DNA from: an uncultured Clostridia bacterium
Lineage (GTDB): Bacteria; Bacillota; Clostridia; Oscillospirales; Ruminococcaceae
Assembly: GCA_937891895.1 (NCBI GenBank)
Contig: CALATN010000006.1
Location: 1-24,397, forward strand
Direction: 5' to 3'
DNA length: 24,397 nt
Both the position numbers and the translations under genes were made by a program. The notes under the pieces were generated by a model, which worked only from the letters and a program-made list of their open reading frames with translations, was not told where the DNA came from and did no database searches. Position 1 is the first letter of the stretch. Each line of letters starts with the position of its first letter. Below are positions 14,691 through 22,231 of the stretch, in pieces.

Positions 14691-14720
14691 TATTAAACGA
14701 AAGCAGAAAGGAATATACTT

Positions 14721-16577
14721 ATGAAAGCAAAAAAGATAATCATTCCAGTTTCAATAATCGCAGGTGTTGCCGCAATCGGTGTAGCAATCGCAGCTCTCGG
14801 AAGCTCCGCTTCCACAGTTGCATATGCGGACACGATTAAAATTCAGGCAAAGACAATCGAGAATAAAATTTCTGTCAGCGGAATTGTAGAAAGTGCTGAG
14901 GTAAAGAAGGTATATTCCGAGCTTTCTTATCCTGTTGAGAAAATCAACGTTTCAGTTGGTGATGCTGTAAAGAAGGGTGACGTGCTTTGTACAATCCGTA
15001 CAACTGACCTTCAGCAGCAGATTCTTCAGCAGCAGTATACTGTTGACAGCAGTGGACTCAATGAGGAATACAGCCTTTCATCTGCTGAAGAAAAGTATAA
15101 TGATGCTCTTGAAGCTTATGAAAATGGTAATAACGCAACTGTAAACAATGCTAAGGCTGCTGTTGAAAAAGCGGAAAAAGCACTTGAAAATGCAAAGCGT
15201 AATGCTGATGAAGGACTGGGCTATGGCATTCCTGATGCGGTGGAAAGTGCTGATAACAAGGCTAAGTCAGCAAAGGATGCTTACGATAAGGCGGTAAAGA
15301 ATTATGACAAGGCAGTTGAAGAACTCAAGCCTGCAAATCATCCTACCTCTGTAAAAAAGCTTTATGACAAGCTTGAAGAACTTAAGAAGTGTCAGAAGGA
15401 AGCTTCAAACGGAATTCCGACAGAACTTTCAAATGCTGAATCAAGATATAATACCGCAAAGGGAAAGGCAGAACATCTTGAAATAGTTCCTGAAATGTAC
15501 TCTAAGAGTGAAGCTGAAACAATAGCTGCCGAACTTGCTGCTGCACAGGCTGAGCTTGCTGAAATGCAGGCTAAGTATGATAGCACATCTTTGAAGGAGC
15601 AGATTGAGGAAGTACAGAATCAGTATGATGATGCTTACGAAGCTCTTGAAGAAGCACGTGATGCAGCAAAAACAGCAATGGAAAACGCTGAGTCTGCATA
15701 CAATGCTGCTGTAAAGGGACAGGATAAGACAAACCGCGATAACAACTATTCAGAGGGCGACTATAAGGATTCGGTGAAGGAAGCTGAACAGGCACTTGAG
15801 GATGCAAAAAAGAATTACGATTTTACTGTAGAACAGGTTGAATCTGAGCTTGCTGCTCTTAAAAAGGCCGCTGAACAGCAAAGAACACTTTCTGGACTTA
15901 ACAATCCTCAGCTTACAATGCTTGAAAATCTCAAGGGAAAGCTTGAATATGCAGTTGTGGTTGCGCCTTGTGACGGCGTTGTAACAGCTGTTAATGCTGA
16001 AGAAGGTGTAATGGCAACCGGTGCAATCTTTGTCATTGAGGACCTTTCCAATCTTAAGGTTTCTGCAAGCGTAGGTGAGTACGATATTCCTTATGTTGCT
16101 GAGGGAATGAGTGCAACAGTAAAGTGTGATGCTGTAGCAGGAATTGAATATGGCGGTAAGGTTTGTGATGTTGCACCGACAGGTGTTCCCGGCAGCACAG
16201 GAACAAGATATGCAATTGAAGCAGATATTGATGGTGAGGATGGTAAAATTCTCGTTGGTATGACTGCAAAGCTTGCTATTATCAGTGACAAGCGTGAGAA
16301 TGCGCTTACAATAACTTATGACGCACTTACAACAGACGAAAACGGCAACGATGCTGTTTATATTGCTGAAAAGGATGAAAACGGTGTATATCACGCTAAG
16401 CTTGTAACTGTTGAAGTCGGTCTTGAAACAGATTACGAAATAGAAATCATTTCAAGCGAAATTTCCGAAGGTATGTACGTGCTTACAAACACAATAATGC
16501 TTTCTGACGGCGATATTGTTATGATTAACGAAAACGCAACGGAAGAAACAGCTGAGACAGAGCAGGTGGCAGAATGA
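14721..16577 (+). CDS. Membrane fusion/adaptor protein of a MacAB-YknXYZ type exporter
   Basis: HlyD/RND-type adaptor, which links the ABC transporter in the membrane to the outside. One hydrophobic span at about 6-28 anchors it; the rest is extracellular. A split lipoyl-like domain flanks a very long helical hairpin. The first half is PVEKINVSVGDAVKKGDVLC (about residues 73-92). The second half is APCDGVVTAVNAEEGVMATG, at about 414-433. Between them residues ~110-400 are heptad-rich (Ala/Glu/Lys, e.g. AAVEKAEKALENAKRNADEG). A beta-barrel section (LKVSASVGEYDIPYVAEGM) and a C-terminal membrane-proximal domain follow. At 618 residues it is much longer than YknX or MacA (about 370-380) because the coiled coil is enlarged. 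It overlaps the ATPase gene by 4 bases (ATGA). Substrate unknown. Confidence 0.88.
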   Translation: MKAKKIIIPVSIIAGVAAIGVAIAALGSSASTVAYADTIKIQAKTIENKISVSGIVESAEVKKVYSELSYPVEKINVSVGDAVKKGDVLCTIRTTDLQQQILQQQYTVDSSGLNEEYSLSSAEEKYNDALEAYENGNNATVNNAKAAVEKAEKALENAKRNADEGLGYGIPDAVESADNKAKSAKDAYDKAVKNYDKAVEELKPANHPTSVKKLYDKLEELKKCQKEASNGIPTELSNAESRYNTAKGKAEHLEIVPEMYSKSEAETIAAELAAAQAELAEMQAKYDSTSLKEQIEEVQNQYDDAYEALEEARDAAKTAMENAESAYNAAVKGQDKTNRDNNYSEGDYKDSVKEAEQALEDAKKNYDFTVEQVESELAALKKAAEQQRTLSGLNNPQLTMLENLKGKLEYAVVVAPCDGVVTAVNAEEGVMATGAIFVIEDLSNLKVSASVGEYDIPYVAEGMSATVKCDAVAGIEYGGKVCDVAPTGVPGSTGTRYAIEADIDGEDGKILVGMTAKLAIISDKRENALTITYDALTTDENGNDAVYIAEKDENGVYHAKLVTVEVGLETDYEIEIISSEISEGMYVLTNTIMLSDGDIVMINENATEETAETEQVAE

Positions 16578-17299
16578 GCAGACCAATAATTGATATGAGG
16601 GGAATAGTCAAGAGCTTCTATGTTGGTACACCCAATGAGCTTGAAATTCTCCACGGACTTGATATAGTTGTTCCTGAAGGACAGTTTGTGTCAATCGTCG
16701 GCGCGTCAGGTTCAGGTAAGTCTACACTTATGAACATCGTAGGCGCACTTGACAGACAGACAAGCGGACAGTATATCCTTGACGGAATTGACGTTTCCAG
16801 ACTGGAGGACGCTGACCTTTCGGGTATCCGTAACAAGAAAATCGGTTTTGTATTTCAGACCTTCAACCTTATCGCAAGAACATCTGCGCTTAAAAATGTT
16901 GAACTTCCTATGCTTTACGCAGGTGTGCCCGCAAAGGAACGTACAAAGCGTGCAAAGGAGCTTCTTGAAATAGTTGAAATGTCTGAGCGTGAAAAGCATA
17001 TGCCTAACGAGCTTTCAGGCGGTCAGAAGCAGAGAATTGCCATCGCAAGAGCAATGGCAAATGACCCTGCTATAATCCTTGCCGACGAGCCTACAGGTGC
17101 TCTCGACTCAAAGACAGGACGACTTGTAATGGATATATTCCACAAGCTTCACAAGGAGCAGGGCAAGACAATCGTGCTTATCACACATAACCCTGAGCTT
17201 GCTGAGGAAACAGACAGAATTATCACACTTTCAGATGGCAACATCGTAAGCGACGTGCTGAAGAATAAACCTGAGGAAGCAAAGGAGGCAGCAGAATGA
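16574..17299 (+). CDS. ABC transporter ATPase, MacB/LolD type
   Basis: Cytoplasmic ATPase that drives the exporter. The 241 residues carry every needed motif: Walker A GASGSGKST (43-51), Q-loop Gln95 in FVFQTFNL, signature LSGGQ (147-151), Walker B IILADE (167-172) with catalytic Glu, the D-loop GALDS and the H-loop histidine in LITHNPEL. The FQTFNLI and LPMLYAGV stretches are typical of the MacB/LolD/YknY group, which works by mechanical transmission rather than classical transport through the membrane. The start overlaps the adaptor gene and the end overlaps the permease gene, both as ATGA, so the three proteins are made in step. Confidence 0.93.
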   Translation: MSRPIIDMRGIVKSFYVGTPNELEILHGLDIVVPEGQFVSIVGASGSGKSTLMNIVGALDRQTSGQYILDGIDVSRLEDADLSGIRNKKIGFVFQTFNLIARTSALKNVELPMLYAGVPAKERTKRAKELLEIVEMSEREKHMPNELSGGQKQRIAIARAMANDPAIILADEPTGALDSKTGRLVMDIFHKLHKEQGKTIVLITHNPELAEETDRIITLSDGNIVSDVLKNKPEEAKEAAE

Positions 17300-18555
17300 A
17301 TTTCGTCGAAAACATAAAGCTTGCCCTTGCTTCACTTAAAGCAAACAAAATGCGTGCCCTGCTGACAATGCTCGGTATCATCATCGGTATCAGTTCCGTA
17401 ATTATGATCAACACAATGGGCAGCATTATGGAAAACAGCGTAAACGACATCTTTGACTCACAGGGCGGTGCAAACCTTGTTGGTTTCCAGATTACTCTCA
17501 AACCAAACCCTGTAAGAGATTACTATACACAAAGCGACCTTATGACAGAGGATATGATTTACAACGTTGCTGAACGTTTTTCTGACGACGTTGATGCGTT
17601 GTCACTTATTTACGGTACGGACAGTGCGACAACAAGATTCAAGCGTGAAAAGCTTGACCTTGTAGTATATTCTATCAGCCCAGGTTACCTCAAACAGAGT
17701 ATGACAGGCGTAATCAAGGGCAGATATATTTCCGACAAGGACGTTTCAAAGCGCGGTAAAGTCTGCGTAATCAGTGACAAGCAGGCTATAAAGCTTTACG
17801 GCAGCCTTGACAACGCAATCGGACAGACATTAAGTATAGATATGAATAACCAGAGCTACGATTTTACTGTTGTCGGTATCTATGAATACCAGCTTACAGG
17901 TATGATGAGCGCAATGGTAAATATGATGGGTGAGGACTGGAACAACGAAGTTTATATTCCTTACACAACAATGGCTGAAATTCAGGGCGACAGTGACCTT
18001 ACGTTCTTCTACTTCTATGTCAACATCAAGGACGGCGTAAATGCAACACAGTTTGCCGAGGACGTAAAGGACTATATGAACAACCGCTTCTATCGTAACA
18101 ATGACAGTATCGAGGTTTACTACGCAACAGCTGAACAGCAGATGGAAATGATGGGCGAAATCCTCGGACTTGTGTCTATGGTAATTTCCGTAATCGCAGG
18201 TATTTCCCTTGTGGTTGGCGGTATCGGCGTAATGAATATTATGCTCGTTTCCGTAACAGAGCGTACCCGTGAAATCGGTGTAAGAAAGGCACTTGGCGCA
18301 CCTAACTCCGCAATCCGTACACAGTTCATCATCGAGTCTGTAATCATCTGCCTTATCGGCGGTGCAATCGGTATCGTGTCGGGTATCCTTCTCGGTAACC
18401 TTGTTGGTCTGCTTATGGACGCAACAGCAACACCTTCCGTTGGTGCAATTCTCCTTGCCGTAACCTTCTCAATGGCAATCGGCGTGTTCTTCGGCTTCTA
18501 TCCTGCAAACCGTGCAGCAAAGCTTGACCCTATTGAGGCGTTGAGGTATGAATAA
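17296..18555 (+). CDS. ABC transporter permease, MacB/FtsX type
   Basis: Membrane partner of the ATPase before it. It has the four-span MacB/YknZ plan: one N-terminal span (LLTMLGIIIGISSVIMINTM), a large outer domain to about residue 285 (including IKGRYISDKDVSKRGKVCVI and the YTTMAEIQ stretch), then three C-terminal spans within about 290-410. The FtsX-type block GGIGVMNIMLVSVTERTREI followed by GVRKALGA is the coupling helix that contacts the ATPase. The C-terminal NRAAKLDPIEALRYE is the family ending. With 419 residues it has normal length. In Gram-positive bacteria such systems export or give resistance to antimicrobial peptides, peptide signals or toxins; which applies here is not shown by the sequence. 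Confidence 0.92.
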   Translation: MNFVENIKLALASLKANKMRALLTMLGIIIGISSVIMINTMGSIMENSVNDIFDSQGGANLVGFQITLKPNPVRDYYTQSDLMTEDMIYNVAERFSDDVDALSLIYGTDSATTRFKREKLDLVVYSISPGYLKQSMTGVIKGRYISDKDVSKRGKVCVISDKQAIKLYGSLDNAIGQTLSIDMNNQSYDFTVVGIYEYQLTGMMSAMVNMMGEDWNNEVYIPYTTMAEIQGDSDLTFFYFYVNIKDGVNATQFAEDVKDYMNNRFYRNNDSIEVYYATAEQQMEMMGEILGLVSMVISVIAGISLVVGGIGVMNIMLVSVTERTREIGVRKALGAPNSAIRTQFIIESVIICLIGGAIGIVSGILLGNLVGLLMDATATPSVGAILLAVTFSMAIGVFFGFYPANRAAKLDPIEALRYE

Positions 18556-18572
18556 TAAAGGGAGAAAGATAA

Positions 18573-19067
18573 ATGTATAATTTTTTTCGTGAAGACTGCG
18601 ATAAGTACATTACCGTATCAGAAGATGATATAAATCGGGTTGAAAAGAAATTGGGTATTGTATTTCCTGATGTTTTAAGAAAATACTATCTTGAACATAA
18701 TGGGAAATATATTCACACGGTTGATATTCCGTGGGCTGATACTGATGATATAACAGGTGTTGCAGAAATTCTTTCATTAACAAGCGATGATGAGTTTAAT
18801 GTTGAATGTATAAAGAAAAAAGAACTAAACGAACCGTATGACAAATGGGTAGGACATTTGAGAATAAGAACAAATCTAATTCCCTTGGCAATCAACGAGG
18901 GCGGAGATATATACTACTGGGATACAAATGACGGTAAGGTGTATATATCATTTAATGCTGATGAAGATGAAAACGGTATGGAAATTCCGTATTATGTTTG
19001 TTCTTCGGTTGATGAAATGTTCAGGCTTATGAATGAAGCTTACGAAAAAAAGATAAGCAGTAAGTAA
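18573..19067 (+). CDS. SMI1/KNR4 (SUKH) family protein
   Basis: A 164-residue soluble protein of the SUKH superfamily. The signature is present: TVSEDDINRVEKKLGIVFPDVLRKYYLEHNG near the N-terminus (helix, hydrophobic-FP-x-x-hydrophobic, then LEHNG), and LIPLAINEGGDIYYWDTNDGKVY in the middle, which is the strand pair ending in a W. Many bacterial SUKH proteins are immunity proteins for contact-dependent or polymorphic toxins; others are general binding modules. No toxin gene is next to it. Its codons are clearly more A/T-rich than the exporter genes before it, which fits horizontal acquisition. It starts 17 bases after the permease with a good AAAGGGAGAAAG site, so it may be read with the exporter. 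Confidence 0.85.
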   Translation: MYNFFREDCDKYITVSEDDINRVEKKLGIVFPDVLRKYYLEHNGKYIHTVDIPWADTDDITGVAEILSLTSDDEFNVECIKKKELNEPYDKWVGHLRIRTNLIPLAINEGGDIYYWDTNDGKVYISFNADEDENGMEIPYYVCSSVDEMFRLMNEAYEKKISSK

Positions 19068-19083
19068 GAGGATAGTGATTAAA

Positions 19084-20001
19084 ATGCCGAAAAAAGAAAA
19101 GAGAAAAGTCAGCAAAGCAAGTCTGATAATAATATTCATTCTTGCTGCTGCACTTGCAATCTGTATCAGGCACATTATTACCTCGAATGACCGTGTTGCA
19201 AAATTTGAGAATTACCTCGGTGAGTATTACTACTCACAGGAACATCTGGAGCTTGCAATGCAGGACACCCTCGGCGATATCTACGGCGATAATGCCGAGG
19301 CTAACTTTGACAACTACGTTTACAAGCTTATTCTTGACGACATCAACGAGCATGAGCCTGATGAAATTGCAAAGTACAACACCATTTTCGGCAAAGACAG
19401 AACAAAAGAGGTTACAGAACAGCTCAGCGAATACCGTCCCGCAACGGTTACAGTAGAGGACGGTATCTGCACCGTGAAAATCAACGATTTTGTAATCGGA
19501 AAGACCTGGCGCGACCTTATCAAGTATAAGGAAACCCTTGAAACAAACCGAAAATTTATAATCGACCTGCGTGGAAACTTAGGCGGAGATATAAGTGAGC
19601 TTGTGGAAGTCCTCGGACTTTTCCACGATGACGGAACCGTGGTTTATACGGATATTGCAGGCGAAATCACCGAGAAAAAATGTATCGGTGACAAGATAAT
19701 CGACTTTGACAAGCTTGTTTTTCTTTGTGATGAAAACACAGCAAGCTCCGCCGAGGTAATGATTTTCAATATGAAAAGCGATTTTCCCGACAAGGTGAGT
19801 GTTGTAGGAAAACAAACCTACGGCAAATATTATTCTTACGTTTTTGACGATTTTTCTGACGGCTACTCCTTTGCAATGGTTTCCTCACTTATGGGAAACA
19901 GCAAGGGCGAAACTTTTGACGGAAACGGGATTATCCCCGACATCATAGCTGAGGACGACGAATGTATGACAAAAGCAATCGAACTTCTGAAAGGAGAATA
20001 A
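19084..20001 (+). CDS. S41 family peptidase (C-terminal processing type), membrane-anchored
   Basis: A serine protease of the Tsp/CtpA type. A positively charged start and one hydrophobic span (about residues 13-31) predict a protein anchored in the membrane with its catalytic part outside. The S41 core follows: FIIDLRGNLGGD, VFLCDENTASSAEV with Ser221 as likely nucleophile, and QTYGK with Lys248 as the general base 27 residues on. GNGIIPDI matches the substrate-side motif near the end. There is no PDZ domain, and 305 residues is short for a Ctp, so substrate choice must come from the N-terminal part. I use the ATG at 19084; the GTG at 19075 lies only about 2 bases after AAGAGGA, too close. 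The next gene begins two bases after its stop. Codon use is back to the window average. Confidence 0.85.
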   Translation: MPKKEKRKVSKASLIIIFILAAALAICIRHIITSNDRVAKFENYLGEYYYSQEHLELAMQDTLGDIYGDNAEANFDNYVYKLILDDINEHEPDEIAKYNTIFGKDRTKEVTEQLSEYRPATVTVEDGICTVKINDFVIGKTWRDLIKYKETLETNRKFIIDLRGNLGGDISELVEVLGLFHDDGTVVYTDIAGEITEKKCIGDKIIDFDKLVFLCDENTASSAEVMIFNMKSDFPDKVSVVGKQTYGKYYSYVFDDFSDGYSFAMVSSLMGNSKGETFDGNGIIPDIIAEDDECMTKAIELLKGE

Positions 20002-20003
20002 CA

Positions 20004-20987
20004 ATGAAACCATCACTCAGCACAATCTGCGAAAGATTTATCGCTGCAAGAGATACAATCAGAAATGACTTTATGTGGGATAACGGCTATATTATCCACG
20101 TTTGTGCAGCAAGTCTTGTAGCAAAGGGAATGACTGCTGACTCCGAAAAGATGGCGGAATGCAAAAAGCTTGTGAACGACAAAACAGGTATTTTCTCAAG
20201 CTTCCGTGGCAACGTAAAGCTTCCTGTTATAACATATCTTGCGACCACGGAAAATCCCGTGGAAAAGATGGAAAAGGCAAAGCAGATTTACGAAGTGATG
20301 AAAAAGTATTTCTTCGGAAGCGAGTATCTTGCCTACGTTTCACTTCTGCTTACAGATATGGTTGAATTTGACAAGGCTGACAATATCGCTGAAAGAAGTA
20401 TGCGTATCTATGACCTTATGAGAAAGGAACACCCATTTCTGACAGGCAGCGAAGATAGTATTTTTGCAGTTCTTCTTGCTTTCTCAGAAAAGTCAGATGA
20501 ACAGCTTGTCGAGGAAATGGAAAAAGTATATACTTACTTCAAAAAGAAATTTGAAAGCAACGCTGTTCAGTCAGTTTCTCACGTACTTGCCCTTACTGAC
20601 GGCGATGTTTACGCAAAGTGCAAGCGTGTGGAATTCCTTTGGGATAGCCTCAAGAACGCGGGCAGAAAGTACAGCAAGTATTACGAGGTTGCCGCACTTG
20701 CCGCATTCTCACTCAACGAGTTTGATTTAAGTGAAGCGGTTGACGATATCCTTGAGGTTGACAAGTTCCTTGAAACGCAGAAGGGCTACGGCGTTTTCAG
20801 CATTGACAAGGGCACACGCCTTATGCACGCTGTAATGCTTGTTTCAGCTGACTATTCAGGAAATACAGTTGCAGGAACGACTGCTGTTGCAACAACTCTT
20901 GCAATGGTTGCGGCACAGCAGGCTGCAATGTGTGCTGTAATTGCCGCATCTTCGGCATCAACAGCAGCGGCGGCAAGTTCAAACTAA
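20004..20987 (+). CDS. DUF4003 family protein
   Basis: A 327-residue protein of a family found mainly in Firmicutes and without a known function. The sequence is almost all helical: CERFIAARDTIRNDFMWDNG at the start, FSSFRGNVKLPVITYLATTENP (an unusually conserved-looking stretch), then repeated amphipathic helices that look like TPR-style scaffolding (EKMEKAKQIYEVMKKYFFGSE, then SVSHVLALTDGD). The last 45 residues turn into an Ala/Thr/Met/Val-rich tail (VAATTLAMVAAQQAAM and similar) that could insert in or pack on a membrane. An excellent GAAAGGAGAATAAC site places the start at 20004, two bases after the protease stop; an in-frame ATG at 19962 lies within the protease gene and is not used. 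It is followed by a small membrane protein. Confidence 0.8.
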   Translation: MKPSLSTICERFIAARDTIRNDFMWDNGYIIHVCAASLVAKGMTADSEKMAECKKLVNDKTGIFSSFRGNVKLPVITYLATTENPVEKMEKAKQIYEVMKKYFFGSEYLAYVSLLLTDMVEFDKADNIAERSMRIYDLMRKEHPFLTGSEDSIFAVLLAFSEKSDEQLVEEMEKVYTYFKKKFESNAVQSVSHVLALTDGDVYAKCKRVEFLWDSLKNAGRKYSKYYEVAALAAFSLNEFDLSEAVDDILEVDKFLETQKGYGVFSIDKGTRLMHAVMLVSADYSGNTVAGTTAVATTLAMVAAQQAAMCAVIAASSASTAAAASSN

Positions 20988-20999
20988 AGGAGTAACGCT

Positions 21000-21212
21000 A
21001 TGGAATTGCTTAAAGAACTGGGCATAAGCGGCGGCACAGCGATAATTCTTCTTATCGTATCATACTGGGTAATCAAGGGCGCTGTGAAGAACGGTGTCAT
21101 TGCCGCATTTGAGGAAATCACAGGCAAGGACACACTGAAAAAGCTTCTCAAGGCAAAGTATATGAACGGGGAAGCGGCTGAACAGGATGAAAAAAAGGAA
21201 GTTGAGGAATAA
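21000..21212 (+). CDS. Small single-span membrane protein
   Basis: A 70-residue protein with one hydrophobic stretch (about residues 8-25, GGTAIILLIVSYWVIKGAV) followed by a helical basic part (KKLLKAKYMNGE) and an acidic end. No family is recognised. Its own start has a strong site (AAAGGAG, about 6 bases before the ATG), so it is a true gene despite its size. Its stop overlaps the next ATG (TAATG), so it is coupled to the CPBP protease gene. Small membrane proteins next to a membrane protease are often its partner or substrate, but this is only suggested by position. Confidence 0.7.
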   Translation: MELLKELGISGGTAIILLIVSYWVIKGAVKNGVIAAFEEITGKDTLKKLLKAKYMNGEAAEQDEKKEVEE

Positions 21213-21880
21213 TGAGCAAGAAAAAAGATTGGATATGTCTTACTGTAAGCTTTCTTGGCAGTATGCTTGGTTTGTATGGCGTTATAGCATTCAATCAGTA
21301 TGTGATGATGTCATTACCCTTGGCAGGCAGACTGGTTAGTATGATAGCAGTTTACTGGCTGGCGGCTTTAATTCCTGTAATTGCAATGCTTGTCTGCAAA
21401 GATAAGCTGTCTGATTACGGCTTTGTCAAAGACAAAATCGGTATGCAGATTATTGTCGGCATATTGATTGGTTTGGCAATGTCTGCCGTGCTGACTTTAA
21501 TCCCACATCTTTTAGGCTTCGGAGAAAATTTTGACAGCGGAAAACGGTACAAATACCTGTGGCAGTTTATCTATGAGTTTTTCTATTGTATAGCTGCAGT
21601 TGGTCTTACCGAGGAATTTATATTCCGTGGGTTGATTTACAGCAAAATAAAGAACATTGCTCAGAAAGAGTGGGTGGCAATTCTCGCTTCATCACTCCTT
21701 TTCGGACTGTTTCATATATTTGGCGGCAACATATTTCAGATATTCACAACTGCATTTATTGGTGTTGTTTTCTGTATTTGCAGACTGAAAATCAAGAATT
21801 GTTCGGTGTTGTCACTGATAATTGCACACGGTGTATATGACGCATTGATAACTGTATGGGCATTACTTTTATTGACGTAA
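21212..21880 (+). CDS. CPBP family intramembrane metalloprotease
   Basis: A multi-span membrane protein of the CAAX-protease/bacteriocin-processing (CPBP, Abi) family. The three active-site motifs are intact: Glu134-Glu135-x3-Arg139 in TEEFIFRG, Phe164-x3-His168 in FGLFHIF, and His206-x3-Asp210 in HGVYD. Hydrophobic spans fill about residues 8-30, 42-62, 78-100, 117-135, 152-170, 176-192 and 196-220. Length 222 is typical. Bacterial members act in bacteriocin self-immunity, peptide maturation or control of membrane proteins; no bacteriocin gene is visible here. It starts on the last base of the preceding stop and is the final gene of the run before the terminator at 21895. Codons are somewhat A/T-richer than in DUF4003. 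Confidence 0.9.
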   Translation: MSKKKDWICLTVSFLGSMLGLYGVIAFNQYVMMSLPLAGRLVSMIAVYWLAALIPVIAMLVCKDKLSDYGFVKDKIGMQIIVGILIGLAMSAVLTLIPHLLGFGENFDSGKRYKYLWQFIYEFFYCIAAVGLTEEFIFRGLIYSKIKNIAQKEWVAILASSLLFGLFHIFGGNIFQIFTTAFIGVVFCICRLKIKNCSVLSLIIAHGVYDALITVWALLLLT

Positions 21881-21894
21881 TAAATTTTTGATAA

Positions 21895-21933
21895 ATGACC
21901 TGTGGAGTAACTTCTTCACAGGCCATATTTTTT
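21895..21933 (+). terminator. Intrinsic terminator after the CPBP gene
   Basis: ATGACCTGTG and CACAGGCCAT pair with one mismatch around a loop of about 12 bases and are followed by TTTTTT. It separates the CPBP gene from the TerY-P promoter 35 bases further on. Confidence 0.85.
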
Positions 21934-21967
21934 GTTGCAACTAACAGTTGCTGTAACTAAATTTTAA

Positions 21968-21996
21968 TTGACATTTCTCACAATAAGAGGTATAAT
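21968..21996 (+). promoter_or_regulatory. Full-consensus sigma-A promoter of the TerY-P operon
   Basis: TTGACA (21968-21973) and TATAAT (21991-21996) match the consensus exactly with 17 bases between them. The start point should be near 22003, leaving an unusually long leader of about 230 bases that contains the hairpin element at 22030-22209. Confidence 0.85.
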
Positions 21997-22029
21997 TTTA
22001 TTATGTTAAAATGAGAAAATATTATCTTT

Positions 22030-22209
22030 TTAAGGCAATACCGCACAGAGCTTGTGCGGAAGATGCGAAGTCAGATTTTTCGTCAGCTTGTATAGAAATT
22101 TCGCAGGCATACTGTCGTATGTCAAGAAATTTCTGTGCAGGATGACGGAAAATATGCAAGCAGATTTCGTGCAAAGCCGTCAGGCGGGTTTTGTGCGGTG
22201 TTGCCTTAA
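22030..22209. repeat. 180-bp self-complementary element (MITE-like or structured leader RNA)
   Basis: The ends are an 18-bp inverted repeat with one mismatch: TTAAGGCAATACCGCACA at 22030-22047 and TGTGCGGTGTTGCCTTAA at 22192-22209. Three further pairs nest inside: ATTTTTCGTCA (22075-22085) with TGACGGAAAAT (22143-22153), AGAAATTTC (22094-22102) with GAAATTTCT (22126-22134), and GCATAC (22107-22112) with GTATGT (22117-22122). The whole unit can therefore fold into one long stem. CCGCACA (22041-22047) can also pair with TGTGCGG at 22053-22059, giving a second, local fold. It encodes nothing recognisable. It may be a miniature inverted-repeat element that landed in the leader, or a regulatory RNA; no long flanking duplication is obvious. 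Confidence 0.8.
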
Positions 22210-22231
22210 TATAGAAAGGCAGGGCAATATT

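Noticed and set aside
15000..16000. Periodic Ala/Glu/Lys codons in the adaptor gene as a DNA repeat
   Set aside because: The pattern is heptad-type coiled-coil coding, with no exact repeated DNA unit.
19075..19083. GTG at 19075 as start of the S41 peptidase
   Set aside because: It lies only about two bases from the AAGAGGA site; the ATG at 19084 has workable spacing.
22052..22231. 60-codon N-terminal extension of the vWA gene
   Set aside because: It lies wholly inside the hairpin element, shows no domain and no ribosome site, while a good site precedes the ATG at 22232.
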